64,000 nucleotides of DNA from the NCBI GenBank assembly GCA_021772635.1, contig JAJFLP010000030.1, positions 55,704 to 119,703 of the forward strand, given 5' to 3'. Origin of the DNA: Verrucomicrobiota bacterium. Its GTDB lineage: Bacteria > Verrucomicrobiota > Lentisphaeria > JABSQK01 > JAJFLO01. The notes beneath the pieces are model-generated. The model was not told where the DNA came from and made no database searches. It saw only the letters and a program-made list of their open reading frames with translations. The position numbers and the translations under genes were made by a program. Positions 52,907 through 62,168 of the stretch are shown piece by piece (the first letter of the stretch is position 1; each line of letters opens with the position of its first letter).

Positions 52907-54358
52907 CTATGGGATTGTAGATAAGTCACCCTCAGTTCGTATGGAGGCTAGACCCCAGTACTCAGCGTATGAGCGATTTATCCAACTCCCAGGATTAGAT
53001 TTTAAGTCAGTAAAGAATATCGTAGATGGACGATGGGAGATAGATGGGACAACTAGATCTTTGCTGTTCTGTTCAAGCGCGTTTGCGACTAACTTTTCGC
53101 GCCTAAGAATTTCTTTATGGTACGGGTAGGCTTGGGTAAGCAGTTCTCGCGTCCCTTTTGTCAGATTATTTGGTTGGCATGTTAAACAGACGATATATAA
53201 AATGGTTGCAATACTCAGGAGTTCTTGCGGAATCTTCCAATTTCTTACGTTAACCCCTAAGAAAACCGTCACAAGTACGACGATACTCGGGAACCATCCC
53301 AATAGAAAAAGAAGGTAGATCGTATTGATCGTTCGGTCGGGCGCTGTATGACCCATCGCCCAGAATGCTGGAAAAAACGAGAGTGGGATCAACATCATCC
53401 AAAGGAACACCAGGCATAAACACTTTTGCCAATGATTTCTAAAAAACTCAATTTCCTTCGAAATTTTGAATGCAAACGGCAATAGCAAGAATGTCGAAAC
53501 CAGAATTCTACTGTCGAAAACCCATTGTGTAAAATAGTACCGTGCCGTCCGCAAGGAAAAATGTATTGACAACCAGCCCTGATGTCGATCCGGGAAGAAT
53601 GCTGCGCGAAACTTATTCCCTGGAGCAGAAATGACAATGTATGCCGCGATCGCGCCTATTATCGTTATGAAAATCCATTGCGCACGAGAGTGACTTTTTA
53701 ACATGGCAGTAACCATACTTCCCGAAAAAAAGACCGGCAAAATAATGATCATAATAGTTTCGTTACAACCAATTGCAGCAACTGCGGCAGCACTGCAGAT
53801 TGATAGATTAACTGCGGTTTGCAAATGAGACTTTTCTTTACTCGCCGATAAGAGTAATCCTATCGAGAAAATTGCTAATGTGCTCCCTAGTAGATATGTG
53901 GCCGCTCCGCTCAACCAGTAGACTCCCGAACAAATATCCGGCATGCCGGATATGAACAAATTAAGCAAGACCAAAGTCGCTACCAAGATTTCTGTTCTCC
54001 GAAAAATGCTCCCGCAAATTGAGCCAATAAAAAAATAAATTGACGTCATAAAAAAAAATATTAGAAACAAAATTGCGAATGAATAACCCTTCAGGTGGAA
54101 AATTAAATTATATAAAGTCAAAATTGCGCTAGAGAAATAGCGACCAGTCCACCCGTCGTACCAAGAAACCTGAGAGACCCAGAATCCAAGCCTAGTTGTA
54201 TCAGTCGCGAAAACATAATCGTCCGCGGAAGGATGTGAAAAAAACGCGAGACTTATGAACGGAACGATCGATCCGGCACTTATTAGTAAAATCGCTGGAT
54301 ATTGCCATTCTCTGCGTAGCAACAAATTGAAAAGAAGATTTGGAAGGTTTTTTATCAC
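52907..54358 (-). CDS. Multispanning membrane protein (DUF6056/GT-C-like)
   Basis: 483 aa with about twelve membrane segments. The first loop has HPSADDYVFATDTTRLGF and YDGWTGRYFSSA, the DDY...GR pattern seen in DUF6056-type and related GT-C proteins. The C-terminal soluble part is short. AT content appears higher than in neighbouring genes, which could reflect recent acquisition. It likely transfers a sugar in the periplasm, but there is no direct evidence beyond fold and motif. Confidence 0.7.
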   Translation of the reverse strand: MIKNLPNLLFNLLLRREWQYPAILLISAGSIVPFISLAFFSHPSADDYVFATDTTRLGFWVSQVSWYDGWTGRYFSSAILTLYNLIFHLKGYSFAILFLIFFFMTSIYFFIGSICGSIFRRTEILVATLVLLNLFISGMPDICSGVYWLSGAATYLLGSTLAIFSIGLLLSASKEKSHLQTAVNLSICSAAAVAAIGCNETIMIIILPVFFSGSMVTAMLKSHSRAQWIFITIIGAIAAYIVISAPGNKFRAAFFPDRHQGWLSIHFSLRTARYYFTQWVFDSRILVSTFLLLPFAFKISKEIEFFRNHWQKCLCLVFLWMMLIPLSFFPAFWAMGHTAPDRTINTIYLLFLLGWFPSIVVLVTVFLGVNVRNWKIPQELLSIATILYIVCLTCQPNNLTKGTRELLTQAYPYHKEILRREKLVANALEQNSKDLVVPSISHRPSTIFFTDLKSNPGSWINRSYAEYWGLASIRTEGDLSTIP

Positions 54359-54872
54359 AATTTAATATTCCAGAAATTTCTGCTCCGAAATAATCCCCGA
54401 TCAGTCATGTTTCTTGATATCGACTTCATTCCGGTTCACGAATTGCGTGAACAAGTTATTTTTCGAAGCCGTCTCCGGACAATTCATAAAGCAGTATTAC
54501 TGGCGGTGGAATCACTCTCTAGAGTGCTAGATGAGATTGAAAATGTGGAAAATTTTTAAGTATTTAAGAATACAGTAGTTCAGGCGCGCGTGATAGGCGA
54601 ATCTCTATAACCTAATATCGATTCATGGGTGACGCGCTACGTTCGCTGATAGCGAGTACTTTGAATTCTTGTATCGATCACATCTCAATTCACCGACTGG
54701 AGTTTTTGATCGAATACAGTTAAACATCATCGAAGAATGCATAAGATGGCCTAACCTCCCACCTAAAAGCGAATTACCAGTTAAGAGAAAAACGTTGAAT
54801 ATACGGTTTATTCGAAACCATTAGTACATATAAATGGGGCCGACGGTCTAATAATATAGAAAAGGTTGTCCG
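54359..54872. other. 510-bp AT-rich intergenic region
   Basis: No gene seen on either strand. The only structure noted is a hairpin GTTCACG-AATTG-CGTGAAC (54434-54452) followed by AAGTTATTTTT on the plus strand. No plus-strand gene precedes it, so a terminator role is unclear. Confidence 0.4.
54434..54463 (+). terminator. Terminator-like hairpin without an upstream plus-strand gene
   Basis: Perfect 7-bp stem with 5-nt loop and a following T-rich tract. Possibly the relic of a lost gene, or acting on an antisense transcript. Confidence 0.3.
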
Positions 54873-57473
54873 TTATCTTTTTCGCAACAACTCCCAATTA
54901 TATGGCGTTTCACGACCGAGGCTTGCGTCTCCAAAATTATATTTATGTTTAATTAACATTCGCCGAATGTCGCCTTGAAGCGATTTCTGGACCTTTGATT
55001 TTCCGTCAAACAAGTTTTGATTTTCCCCGGGGTCTTCGAACAAATCGTATATCTCCCAAGTATTTAACAAACGGTCAAAGATAAGTTTTGTCCGTCCTCG
55101 GTTGGTAATCAATCCGAAGGTATCTTCCCAGCTCGACCCGAGATATACATCACGATCATATAGAGTCGCGGTTGCAGCAAGAATTGAAATGCCCGGTAAG
55201 TCGTGCGGGACATCATAGTTAAGATACGGAAGAATCGTCGGCAGTAAATCGATATGGTACGTCGGTGCATCGATCACGCGCCTGGATTCTCCGGGCAGCA
55301 CCAGCAAGCAGGGCACTTTTAATTCTGTATCGTAAACGGTATGCCCTTGTAACGTCCAGCCGTGTTCCATGTCCTCCAATCCGTGGTCGGAGGTGATGAT
55401 GATTATCGACTGGTCCAATATTCGATTTCTATCGAGGTCACTCAAAAACTCGTCAAGAAAGTCGTCCGCATGTTTAAGTTTGGCCCGTACGTTCGCTTCA
55501 ACCGTTGGATTTTCAGGGCCGTCGCCTTCAGGGAAAAGCCAGGGGAAATGGGTGTCCACAACGTGGATTGTGAATGAAAAAGGGTGTTTGCTGGCGAATA
55601 TATTGTTCTCTTTAAGGTAAGCGTGAATGGGTGGAATCGTTTCCGGTAGGCCGACCAAGGTTAACATTTCGCGAGTTCCATCTGGAAAGTTCTTGATGGT
55701 CGGCGCAACGTCGCCCGTGTAATAGATTGTCTTGATGCCAGCTTGCACCGCGTAATCGTGGAATGTCGGATATCGCTGTGTTTTTCTTAGGAACCGTGAG
55801 TAATACCTGCCGGTCATTGCCATTTTCATCGACATATGTGTTGCGCTAGCATTCGCCCGATGATTATCTAGAATAATCGCCCTGTCACGTACGTGTTTAA
55901 CAAGTTTCGGCATCGCTCCCCACGGATGCTCCGGAGTTGTCATATACTCGTGCCGAATTCCGTCCATGCTTATCCAAATGAAGTACAACGGTTTTTCCGG
56001 TATCCGTTCCTGTTGCAGGATGGGAAATTCGGAATCATGATATTTCTCGATCGGCTCTCTCGTGGAGAACCCGTCGAAGTTTCCGTATCCTGGGCTCACT
56101 GTTGGATCAAAATCATTCGGATCGCCCCCGCCAAGGTAGCGATCGTATCCATCCCTGTCGAAATCGACTATCGGCTTTAATAATAACGTTAGCCCCCTTC
56201 CTAATTCCGAACGTTGTAACAGCAGGTATCTGAGATCGGGGCGAGTGAGAGTAAGAGGTAGCAGAACTAAACTAGAAGCAAGTAACAGTAGAACGCTTCG
56301 GCCCAACAATTTAGAAAATTTTGTAGCGATAATCTTATGTTTCGATAAACAGTCGGCGATAAACAGTACCGAAAAAAACAGAGGCGGTAGAATCATTGAA
56401 TGGGTAAATCGAAAATAGTGATTGAAGTATCCGTACAAGGCCACCAAGGCCGTGGCAATAATGCTGGTTAGGACAACGAGATAGGCGTTAATCACGGAAA
56501 TTTGAGCGCGCCCTCCAAGCGTGTGATTAAGGAACTTCATTGAGAGCGAAATCGGAGAGAAAATAATGTTGAGTATTCTTTGGACCCCGGAGACCTCTTC
56601 GCTGGACTCTGGGAAATAATACGACTCCAGGCTGTTCGATAAGAGCGTGAAAAGAAAAGCGAGAGAAAGGAGCGCGATAATAGAAAGTTCTAAATGAAAC
56701 GCACGTATTAGCGCCGAAACCCACGATAATTTGAGGAATAACCACACAAACGCAACGAAGCCAAATACCGTTATGACGTGCCAAATGTAATCGCCAAACT
56801 GCTGAAATTTATTGAGGAGTCCGTTACGGACACCAACAATTATAGCAACCGCCAGCAATAGTACCCACACGATCACGCCAGCCAAACCGCACAGTCCGAA
56901 GAATAGAAACAGCATTTGGCTGAACGTGATGGGAGTAAACGGGAAGCGTAGACGAAGAATAATTAAATCGACGAATAAGAGCAGGGGAATGATCACCAAG
57001 AATCCGTTTATCACGTTCGAGATCGTGACTTTCAAAGAGTAGCCCGACCCCGACCCCGGGTTGACGTTTATCGTTTGAGTTTGTACGAACTTCCAGAGCC
57101 AAACTACTGCAATTACAATCTGCCCGGCAACTACCCAGTTATAATTGATTGCGAATAAGCAGGATATTGAAATAGCCAAAGCACAGATAAACGGGATGAC
57201 GGACAAATTCCGAACATGATTTTTGCTGAACGCAACGGTTAGAATAATTTGAAAGGCATACAACAATTTGATCGCGATGAGGCTAACTGGTTTTAGCCGG
57301 ACAACTTCATAGGTGGGAATCATACTGGGAGATAGTTTCCCGAGGGTTATCATACGCGAAATGGCGTCCGCGTGGGTAAGAACAAAAATTAGGCTTAGAA
57401 CAGCGGTGCACGACATAAACCCAAACGCGACCATAACCATCTTATTTTTAGGAATTTCGATAGTGTCTTTCAT
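54873..57473 (-). CDS. Membrane sulfatase/phosphotransferase-like protein (alkaline phosphatase superfamily)
   Basis: 866 aa. The first 450 residues hold about twelve to fourteen membrane segments; the rest is a periplasmic alkaline-phosphatase-superfamily domain. Metal-site pieces are FIWISMDGIRHE, HVVDTHFPW and IITSDHGLEDMEHGW...GHTVYDTELKVPCLLV. The nucleophile region reads ANASATHMSMKMAMTG, so the C/S-x-P-x-R formylglycine motif of true sulfatases is absent and the likely nucleophile is Ser or Thr. It may move a phospho-substituent onto the glycan or lipid, or hydrolyse one. Its start overlaps the preceding GT4 gene's stop by 4 bases. Confidence 0.82.
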   Translation of the reverse strand: MKDTIEIPKNKMVMVAFGFMSCTAVLSLIFVLTHADAISRMITLGKLSPSMIPTYEVVRLKPVSLIAIKLLYAFQIILTVAFSKNHVRNLSVIPFICALAISISCLFAINYNWVVAGQIVIAVVWLWKFVQTQTINVNPGSGSGYSLKVTISNVINGFLVIIPLLLFVDLIILRLRFPFTPITFSQMLFLFFGLCGLAGVIVWVLLLAVAIIVGVRNGLLNKFQQFGDYIWHVITVFGFVAFVWLFLKLSWVSALIRAFHLELSIIALLSLAFLFTLLSNSLESYYFPESSEEVSGVQRILNIIFSPISLSMKFLNHTLGGRAQISVINAYLVVLTSIIATALVALYGYFNHYFRFTHSMILPPLFFSVLFIADCLSKHKIIATKFSKLLGRSVLLLLASSLVLLPLTLTRPDLRYLLLQRSELGRGLTLLLKPIVDFDRDGYDRYLGGGDPNDFDPTVSPGYGNFDGFSTREPIEKYHDSEFPILQQERIPEKPLYFIWISMDGIRHEYMTTPEHPWGAMPKLVKHVRDRAIILDNHRANASATHMSMKMAMTGRYYSRFLRKTQRYPTFHDYAVQAGIKTIYYTGDVAPTIKNFPDGTREMLTLVGLPETIPPIHAYLKENNIFASKHPFSFTIHVVDTHFPWLFPEGDGPENPTVEANVRAKLKHADDFLDEFLSDLDRNRILDQSIIIITSDHGLEDMEHGWTLQGHTVYDTELKVPCLLVLPGESRRVIDAPTYHIDLLPTILPYLNYDVPHDLPGISILAATATLYDRDVYLGSSWEDTFGLITNRGRTKLIFDRLLNTWEIYDLFEDPGENQNLFDGKSKVQKSLQGDIRRMLIKHKYNFGDASLGRETPYNWELLRKR

Positions 57474-58483
57474 TCGCGTTCGGTAAGTATTTTTTCAATC
57501 AAATTCAAATTCGTCTCCCATGAAAACGCTTTTATTCTATTTCGGCCGGCGACCCGGATGGCTTCCAGATCGTTCCAGTTTTCGATGGCCCTGGAAAGAT
57601 TTTCGGCGAGGCCGCTGATATCTCGCGGTTGGGAGACGAGTGCTGTTTTTTCGGGGATGGCATAATCTCGCGACCCACCAGTATCTGTTGTCACAAGACA
57701 TGCTCCGGTTGCCATTGCCTCCATCGACGGCATGCCTAGTCCTTCGTGCCAACTCGGGCAGAGGAAGATCCCGCAACCAGCGTAAAGGTTGATCAGTTCC
57801 TCGCGGCCCGGTTTATAATGATATTCGGTGTTTTCAGGTAATGCAGGATTTGGCTCGCGACCACCGAGGACGACTAATTGTAGATCTGGGAATTGCTCTT
57901 GCACCCGGGAAAAAGCGGCTATCCCATCATCAACACCCTTCCAATCAAAAGTATGGTGTAACATTAGAACGCGCTTACGCCGTGCCTGATTTTCGAGCGG
58001 CGTATTAAAGAGACGCTCGTCTACGGGGGTCACTAGCAATACGCTCTCCTGGCCGTACCGTTCTTGCAGGATCTCCTTTAACCAAGTTGAAATCACAATC
58101 TTCTGTAACGGTAAGCGGTATGTCCTTTCGACTTCTTCTCCGCCGTCCCAGATAGCCTCGTGGTGCTGGATAAAATAAATACCTTTGCTATCGTAGTTAT
58201 CGACAGACTCTTGAACGGGCGTCGCCGTCCGCCACGAACTTGCAATGAAGACATCGCACTTTGGTAGTACATGCCAACTTGAAACGGGCGTGATCCGGTA
58301 ATCTTCACCCGGCCAATCAAGTTTCGGCCTAAACAATCGATGCTTTAGATAATTCCGGTACGAATATGCTTTCCAGTAAAAGTGAACGTCGTATCCGCGT
58401 CGGCCTAAACCGGCACCGTATTTCAGCAGTGCCTTAACGCCACCGGCGACATTGAGAGAGGGAATGGTGATTCCGATTTTCAT
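57470..58483 (-). CDS. Family 4 glycosyltransferase
   Basis: 337 aa GT-B enzyme: KIGITIPSLNVAGGVKALLKYG at the N-terminus, RRKRVLMLHHTFDWKGVDDG as the donor-domain start, and E-x7-E HEGLGMPSMEAMATGACLVTTDTGG. Its TGA overlaps the ATG of the sulfatase-like gene (57470-57473), so the two are translationally coupled and may act on the same glycan. Confidence 0.89.
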   Translation of the reverse strand: MKIGITIPSLNVAGGVKALLKYGAGLGRRGYDVHFYWKAYSYRNYLKHRLFRPKLDWPGEDYRITPVSSWHVLPKCDVFIASSWRTATPVQESVDNYDSKGIYFIQHHEAIWDGGEEVERTYRLPLQKIVISTWLKEILQERYGQESVLLVTPVDERLFNTPLENQARRKRVLMLHHTFDWKGVDDGIAAFSRVQEQFPDLQLVVLGGREPNPALPENTEYHYKPGREELINLYAGCGIFLCPSWHEGLGMPSMEAMATGACLVTTDTGGSRDYAIPEKTALVSQPRDISGLAENLSRAIENWNDLEAIRVAGRNRIKAFSWETNLNLIEKILTERE

Positions 58484-58515
58484 ATATGCAACGACTCAGG
58501 TTATACAGTTCAGGC

Positions 58516-58560
58516 GAGACTGTAAGCAGTACAATTTTCTGGTCCGTATGGACGGTTTCT
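58516..58560 (+). repeat. Partial hairpin-ended repeat
   Basis: GAGACTGTAAGCAGTACAAT with the ACTG-TAAG-CAGT hairpin; it resembles the left end of D copies, but the rest is not recognisable. Confidence 0.5.
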
Positions 58561-58652
58561 CTTAGCAGTCGCAGAGTTCGTTCATGCGGAGAGACGACAA
58601 AAAATTAACATGCAAGCGAATCTCCATGGATTTGTTTCATCGTGAAACAATT

Positions 58653-58806
58653 TATACCGAACGTCTTCAGGTTTTCGAAAAATCGTTCGGAGTCTCTTAC
58701 TCAATCATTTTGAAGTCGTCTCTCCGTATTCTCGGAGTCCGCTCGTGCGGACCGCATGAGCGAAGTCTCGGTCATCCGGACCGAAAATTGTACCGTATGC
58801 GGTATA
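58653..58806 (-). repeat. Hairpin-ended dispersed repeat, subfamily B
   Basis: 154 bp, TATACCGAACGTCTTCAGG to the hairpin TACCG-TATG-CGGTA. Nearly colinear with the copy at 999-1153, so one copy lies near each end of the window. The sequence CTGAA-GACG-TTCGG (minus strand) forms the second hairpin. Confidence 0.85.
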
Positions 58807-58961
58807 GTTAATCACGATCCGTCAGATCTGCTGTCGTAGCGGAATCGGGATGAATTGTCCCGGTTTCGGTTTATTAGAGATCCTAATCGCTGAACCTAAA
58901 ACCATAAACACCAGAACCTGAGCAGTATACAACTTTCCTAAAACATAAAGGCAGACTAAAC

Positions 58962-60092
58962 GTGCCCCCTGCACAACTTCATATCGTCCTAATTACCGCG
59001 TTCTACCCGCCGGACCGAATCGCTGGCGCAGAACTCGGCACCCGATTTATAGCAAAAGCGTTGGCGGCACGTGGTCACAAAGTAAGCGTTCTCGTTACGC
59101 GTCCGTCCGTTAGGAATAGAGGGCGATGTTTAGACGAAGGTATCTATATTCACTGGCTACCGTTCGCTAATATAGCCTGTATTCGCTTTATGAGTGAACT
59201 ATTTTTCGGCTCATTCGCTATTTTACGCCTTCGGCCCGACCGCATTCACGGCCAATGTCTACTACCGGCGTCGTTTTTAGCTGGATTTTGGGGTAGATTA
59301 TTGGGTATTCCATCCTCGTGCTATCTATACGGCCATGACGTTTCCGGTGTTCCACCCATATTCAGAAATAATTTTTCACGGTGGGCGATTCAATTGTGTG
59401 ATCGGGTATTCGCCGCAACGGAATGGACGGCAGGCGAGGTAATCAAGCTTCCCCCGTTTCGAGAACCTGAGTTACGCTATTCAGGCTTCGAATCTGCCAA
59501 TTTCTCGCCTGGTTCCCGGGGGCGCGAGCATATCGCTGGTATTAGCGATAACGATGAAGTCGTCTTATTCATCGGGCGTCTGATAAAGATCAAGGGGATA
59601 GAGTGTCTTTTTCGCGCAATCCAGGGTCTCTCCGCTGAACGACCTGCGTTAAAGATTGTGATAATTGGTAGCGGCGAGGATGGCCCGTACTTCAAACATT
59701 TGGCGACTGAGCTAAAAATCAAAGAATTTTTGGTGTGGATAGATTACGTCCCGAACGAGGACTTGGCGAACTATTATCGCGCTGCAGATGTCTTCGTTCT
59801 CCCTTCTGACAGGGAACCTTTCGGTGTCGTAAATCTCGAAGCGTTAGCTTGCGGGACTCCCGTAGTAACAACTGGCGTCATGGGAATTAAGGAAGTCGTA
59901 CGAGACGGAGAAGAGGGGATTTTCTTTACTCCCGGCGATGACGGTTCTCTTGCAGCAGCAATCTCGCGGTTGCTCGATGATTCAGATGAACGAACCCGTC
60001 TCGGTCAGAACGGTGTCAAACGTGCAGCAGCATTCGCGTGGCCACCGCTTCTCGAGCAATGGGTTGAGACTTTTGAGGAAGAGTGCCAATGA
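58962..60092 (+). CDS. Family 4 glycosyltransferase
   Basis: 376 aa from GTG at 58962. IVLITAFYPPDRIAGAELGTRFIAKAL, LFIGRLIKIKGIECL at the start of the donor domain, and E-x7-E REPFGVVNLEALACGTPVVTTGVMG. It overlaps the next gene by 4 bases, so the GT4, GT2, GT2 series at 59-62 kb is one operon. Confidence 0.91.
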   Translation: MPPAQLHIVLITAFYPPDRIAGAELGTRFIAKALAARGHKVSVLVTRPSVRNRGRCLDEGIYIHWLPFANIACIRFMSELFFGSFAILRLRPDRIHGQCLLPASFLAGFWGRLLGIPSSCYLYGHDVSGVPPIFRNNFSRWAIQLCDRVFAATEWTAGEVIKLPPFREPELRYSGFESANFSPGSRGREHIAGISDNDEVVLFIGRLIKIKGIECLFRAIQGLSAERPALKIVIIGSGEDGPYFKHLATELKIKEFLVWIDYVPNEDLANYYRAADVFVLPSDREPFGVVNLEALACGTPVVTTGVMGIKEVVRDGEEGIFFTPGDDGSLAAAISRLLDDSDERTRLGQNGVKRAAAFAWPPLLEQWVETFEEECQ

Positions 60093-61114
60093 GCATTGCT
60101 CCTGCCATCGATATATCTATCATAATCGTTACGTTCAATAGCAAGCCTTTCCTGGCCGAGTTGCTTGAGTCTATATACGCACCCGATTCGACGGTAAGTC
60201 AGGAGGTGATTGTTGTCGACAATGCGTCGGATGATGGCACTGCCGAGTGGATTGATAATAGCCGTTTCTCCGTGAACGTGATCCGGGCGGGTTCGAATTT
60301 GGGCTTCGCCGCTGCGAATAACCTGGGGATAGAAGTGGCAGGGGGCCGCTATCTCCTGTTTCTCAATCCAGATACAGTCCTGCAGGAAGACGTCCTAAAC
60401 CAGATTATTCGATTTATGGATTCTCACCCGGAAGTTGGGGTATGTGGGCCGCGTTTGCTAAACCTGGACGGGAGCCTGCAACGATCGGCCCGTCGTTTCC
60501 CTAATCTGTTCCATGAAATCGTAGAAATGACGTACCTCTCGTGTTTTTCCCCGACCAATCGTATCATTAATAGCTATCACATGGCGGACTGGGATCATCA
60601 TGGAGACCGAGAGGTTGATTTTCTAATTGGCGCGTGTCTCTGCATTCGAAAAAGTGTAGTCAATGAAACTGAAACGCGATTTGATGAGAATTTCTTTATG
60701 TTCTATGAAGAGACTGATCTTTGTTTGCGCCTCAAGAAACAGAAAGTAAGTTGCTGGTACCTCGATCGGCCCGGAATTGTTCACCACGGCGGTACCAGCT
60801 ATTCTGGCCCGGTTGTCCGCCTCAATCGAAGGGTATATAAACGGCGAATGGACAGCAGATGTTACTACTACCGCCAGCATCATGGGCGAATAAGCGTAGC
60901 GATTCTATCCCTGGCATTCGTACTAACGGGGTTGGTTAGATTAGCGGTACTCTACCCCCTCAGGATTGCGGGTGCCCATTCAAGGTGGGACCGGGCGACT
61001 TTTCATATTGACAAGGCGTGGGCAGATGTTACGTATTTTCTGTCGCGTCAATCCGACCCATGTTACGAAGCACCGGATTCTGACCAACCGAAATCATGTG
61101 GGAGACACCACTGA
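60089..61114 (+). CDS. Family 2 glycosyltransferase (rhamnosyltransferase-like)
   Basis: 341 aa from ATG at 60089, overlapping the previous stop (ATGA) with GAGGAAGAG upstream; a GTG two codons earlier is possible. ISIIIVTFNSKPFLAELLESI, VVDNASDDGT, GSNLGFAAANNLGIEVAGG, FLNPDTVL, then FMFYEETDLCLRLKK, the pattern of WbbL-like rhamnosyltransferases. A C-terminal hydrophobic segment (about 265-300) suggests membrane association. Confidence 0.9.
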   Translation: MSIAPAIDISIIIVTFNSKPFLAELLESIYAPDSTVSQEVIVVDNASDDGTAEWIDNSRFSVNVIRAGSNLGFAAANNLGIEVAGGRYLLFLNPDTVLQEDVLNQIIRFMDSHPEVGVCGPRLLNLDGSLQRSARRFPNLFHEIVEMTYLSCFSPTNRIINSYHMADWDHHGDREVDFLIGACLCIRKSVVNETETRFDENFFMFYEETDLCLRLKKQKVSCWYLDRPGIVHHGGTSYSGPVVRLNRRVYKRRMDSRCYYYRQHHGRISVAILSLAFVLTGLVRLAVLYPLRIAGAHSRWDRATFHIDKAWADVTYFLSRQSDPCYEAPDSDQPKSCGRHH

Positions 61115-61115
61115 T

Positions 61116-62036
61116 ATGAGCAGGCTTTCCATTGTTATTACTACTTACAATGTCAAGGAACTGGTCCTTGAATGCATTGAAAGTTGCGTTAACCAGCGTA
61201 TTGACAAACCTTTTGAAATACTGGTCATTGATAGTGGCTCAACAGACGGGACCTACGAAGCCGTGCAAAGCCGATTTCCAATGGCGGTACGGCTTATGCG
61301 GATAGAAGAGAACGTTGGATGCGCGAAAGCACGAAACATTGGGATGAAGGAATTCGCCGACCATGAAATTCTTATGATCGATAGCGACGTAGTGCTAAAC
61401 GAGAATGCTTTGGCAGAATTGACTCGGTGCGTTGAACCCGGGGTCGGCCTCGTGGGTGGACAGCTCCATTCGGTCGATGAAAGCCTGCAATGCACTGCCT
61501 TCAGAAAACCGACATTACTGTCTCTTGCGGGGCGAATGTTCGGCTTCGAACGTTTTCTTCCGCTTTTCCTGCAGGAACGATACTCGCTTGCCGAGTTGGA
61601 GCGAAAATCGCATCCTTTTTGGACTACCGGCGCTTTTACACTAATCACATCCGAGGCAGTCGATAAAGTTGGTGGGCGAGATACAGATTTTTTCATTTAC
61701 GGGGAGGAAGTCGAGCACGCGCATCGCATTAAGGACGCCGGGTTATCCGTTGTGTTTACGCCTGAGGCAAAGGCACTTCACTACGGTTCATCATCGACCC
61801 TCCAGAATCTCTCCGAATGCAGAGAAGACGTTTATCGGGGAGTTCTGCTTTACTGGAAGAAACGTCAACCGATTCTATATCCGATTGCGCTTTCATTGGT
61901 AGTGCTTCGTTTGACGATTGTTCTGATTTGTACATACACTTTTGCGCGCAAGTCGCGGGCCGAGGTCGTCAGTTCTCATGCAGATATACTAGGGAAGATC
62001 TTTCGATCCGAACTGATGTCGCGTGGGAGCCACTGA
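61116..62036 (+). CDS. Family 2 glycosyltransferase
   Basis: 306 aa from ATG at 61116, one base after the previous stop codon; the longer frame to 60966 lies inside the previous gene. LSIVITTYNVKELVLECIESC, VIDSGSTDGT, NVGCAKARNIGMKEF, MIDSDVVLNENAL and FFIYGEEVEHAHRIKDAGL. It is a sister type of the preceding enzyme (same domain order), so a gene duplication is plausible. One hydrophobic stretch lies near the C-terminus. Confidence 0.9.
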   Translation: MSRLSIVITTYNVKELVLECIESCVNQRIDKPFEILVIDSGSTDGTYEAVQSRFPMAVRLMRIEENVGCAKARNIGMKEFADHEILMIDSDVVLNENALAELTRCVEPGVGLVGGQLHSVDESLQCTAFRKPTLLSLAGRMFGFERFLPLFLQERYSLAELERKSHPFWTTGAFTLITSEAVDKVGGRDTDFFIYGEEVEHAHRIKDAGLSVVFTPEAKALHYGSSSTLQNLSECREDVYRGVLLYWKKRQPILYPIALSLVVLRLTIVLICTYTFARKSRAEVVSSHADILGKIFRSELMSRGSH

Positions 62037-62168
62037 ATCTTTGATCGCCAGAAGCAGAATCGAGCAGAAAATTCACGGCGGCGGTACTGTGAAATCTCGG
62101 CGGTATTTTACGTAGCCGGGGAATGTTGCGCGTAATCGTAAGAAATAGAGAGAGGCTTCGAGAAGTAC

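Larger units (their letters stand above)
58484..58961. other. Intergenic region between divergent genes with repeats
   Basis: No gene seen. It contains a partial repeat end near 58516-58560 (GACTGTAAGCAGTACAATTTT), a perfect 8-bp hairpin TTGTTTCA-TCG-TGAAACAA (58632-58650), and a B-type repeat (58653-58806). Confidence 0.5.

Noticed and set aside
52744..52929. 61-codon minus-strand frame as an extension of the 52907 gene by frameshift
   Set aside because: No family alignment supports extra C-terminal residues, and the frame has no recognisable domain.
999..58806. Dispersed repeats as a CRISPR array
   Set aside because: Copies are kilobases apart, on both strands and of variable length; no regular spacers.
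999..58806. Hairpin-ended repeats as simple transcription terminators
   Set aside because: The stem is only 5 bp, copies occur in both orientations relative to the upstream gene, and conservation extends over 90-170 bp, far more than a terminator needs. A secondary terminator effect is not excluded.
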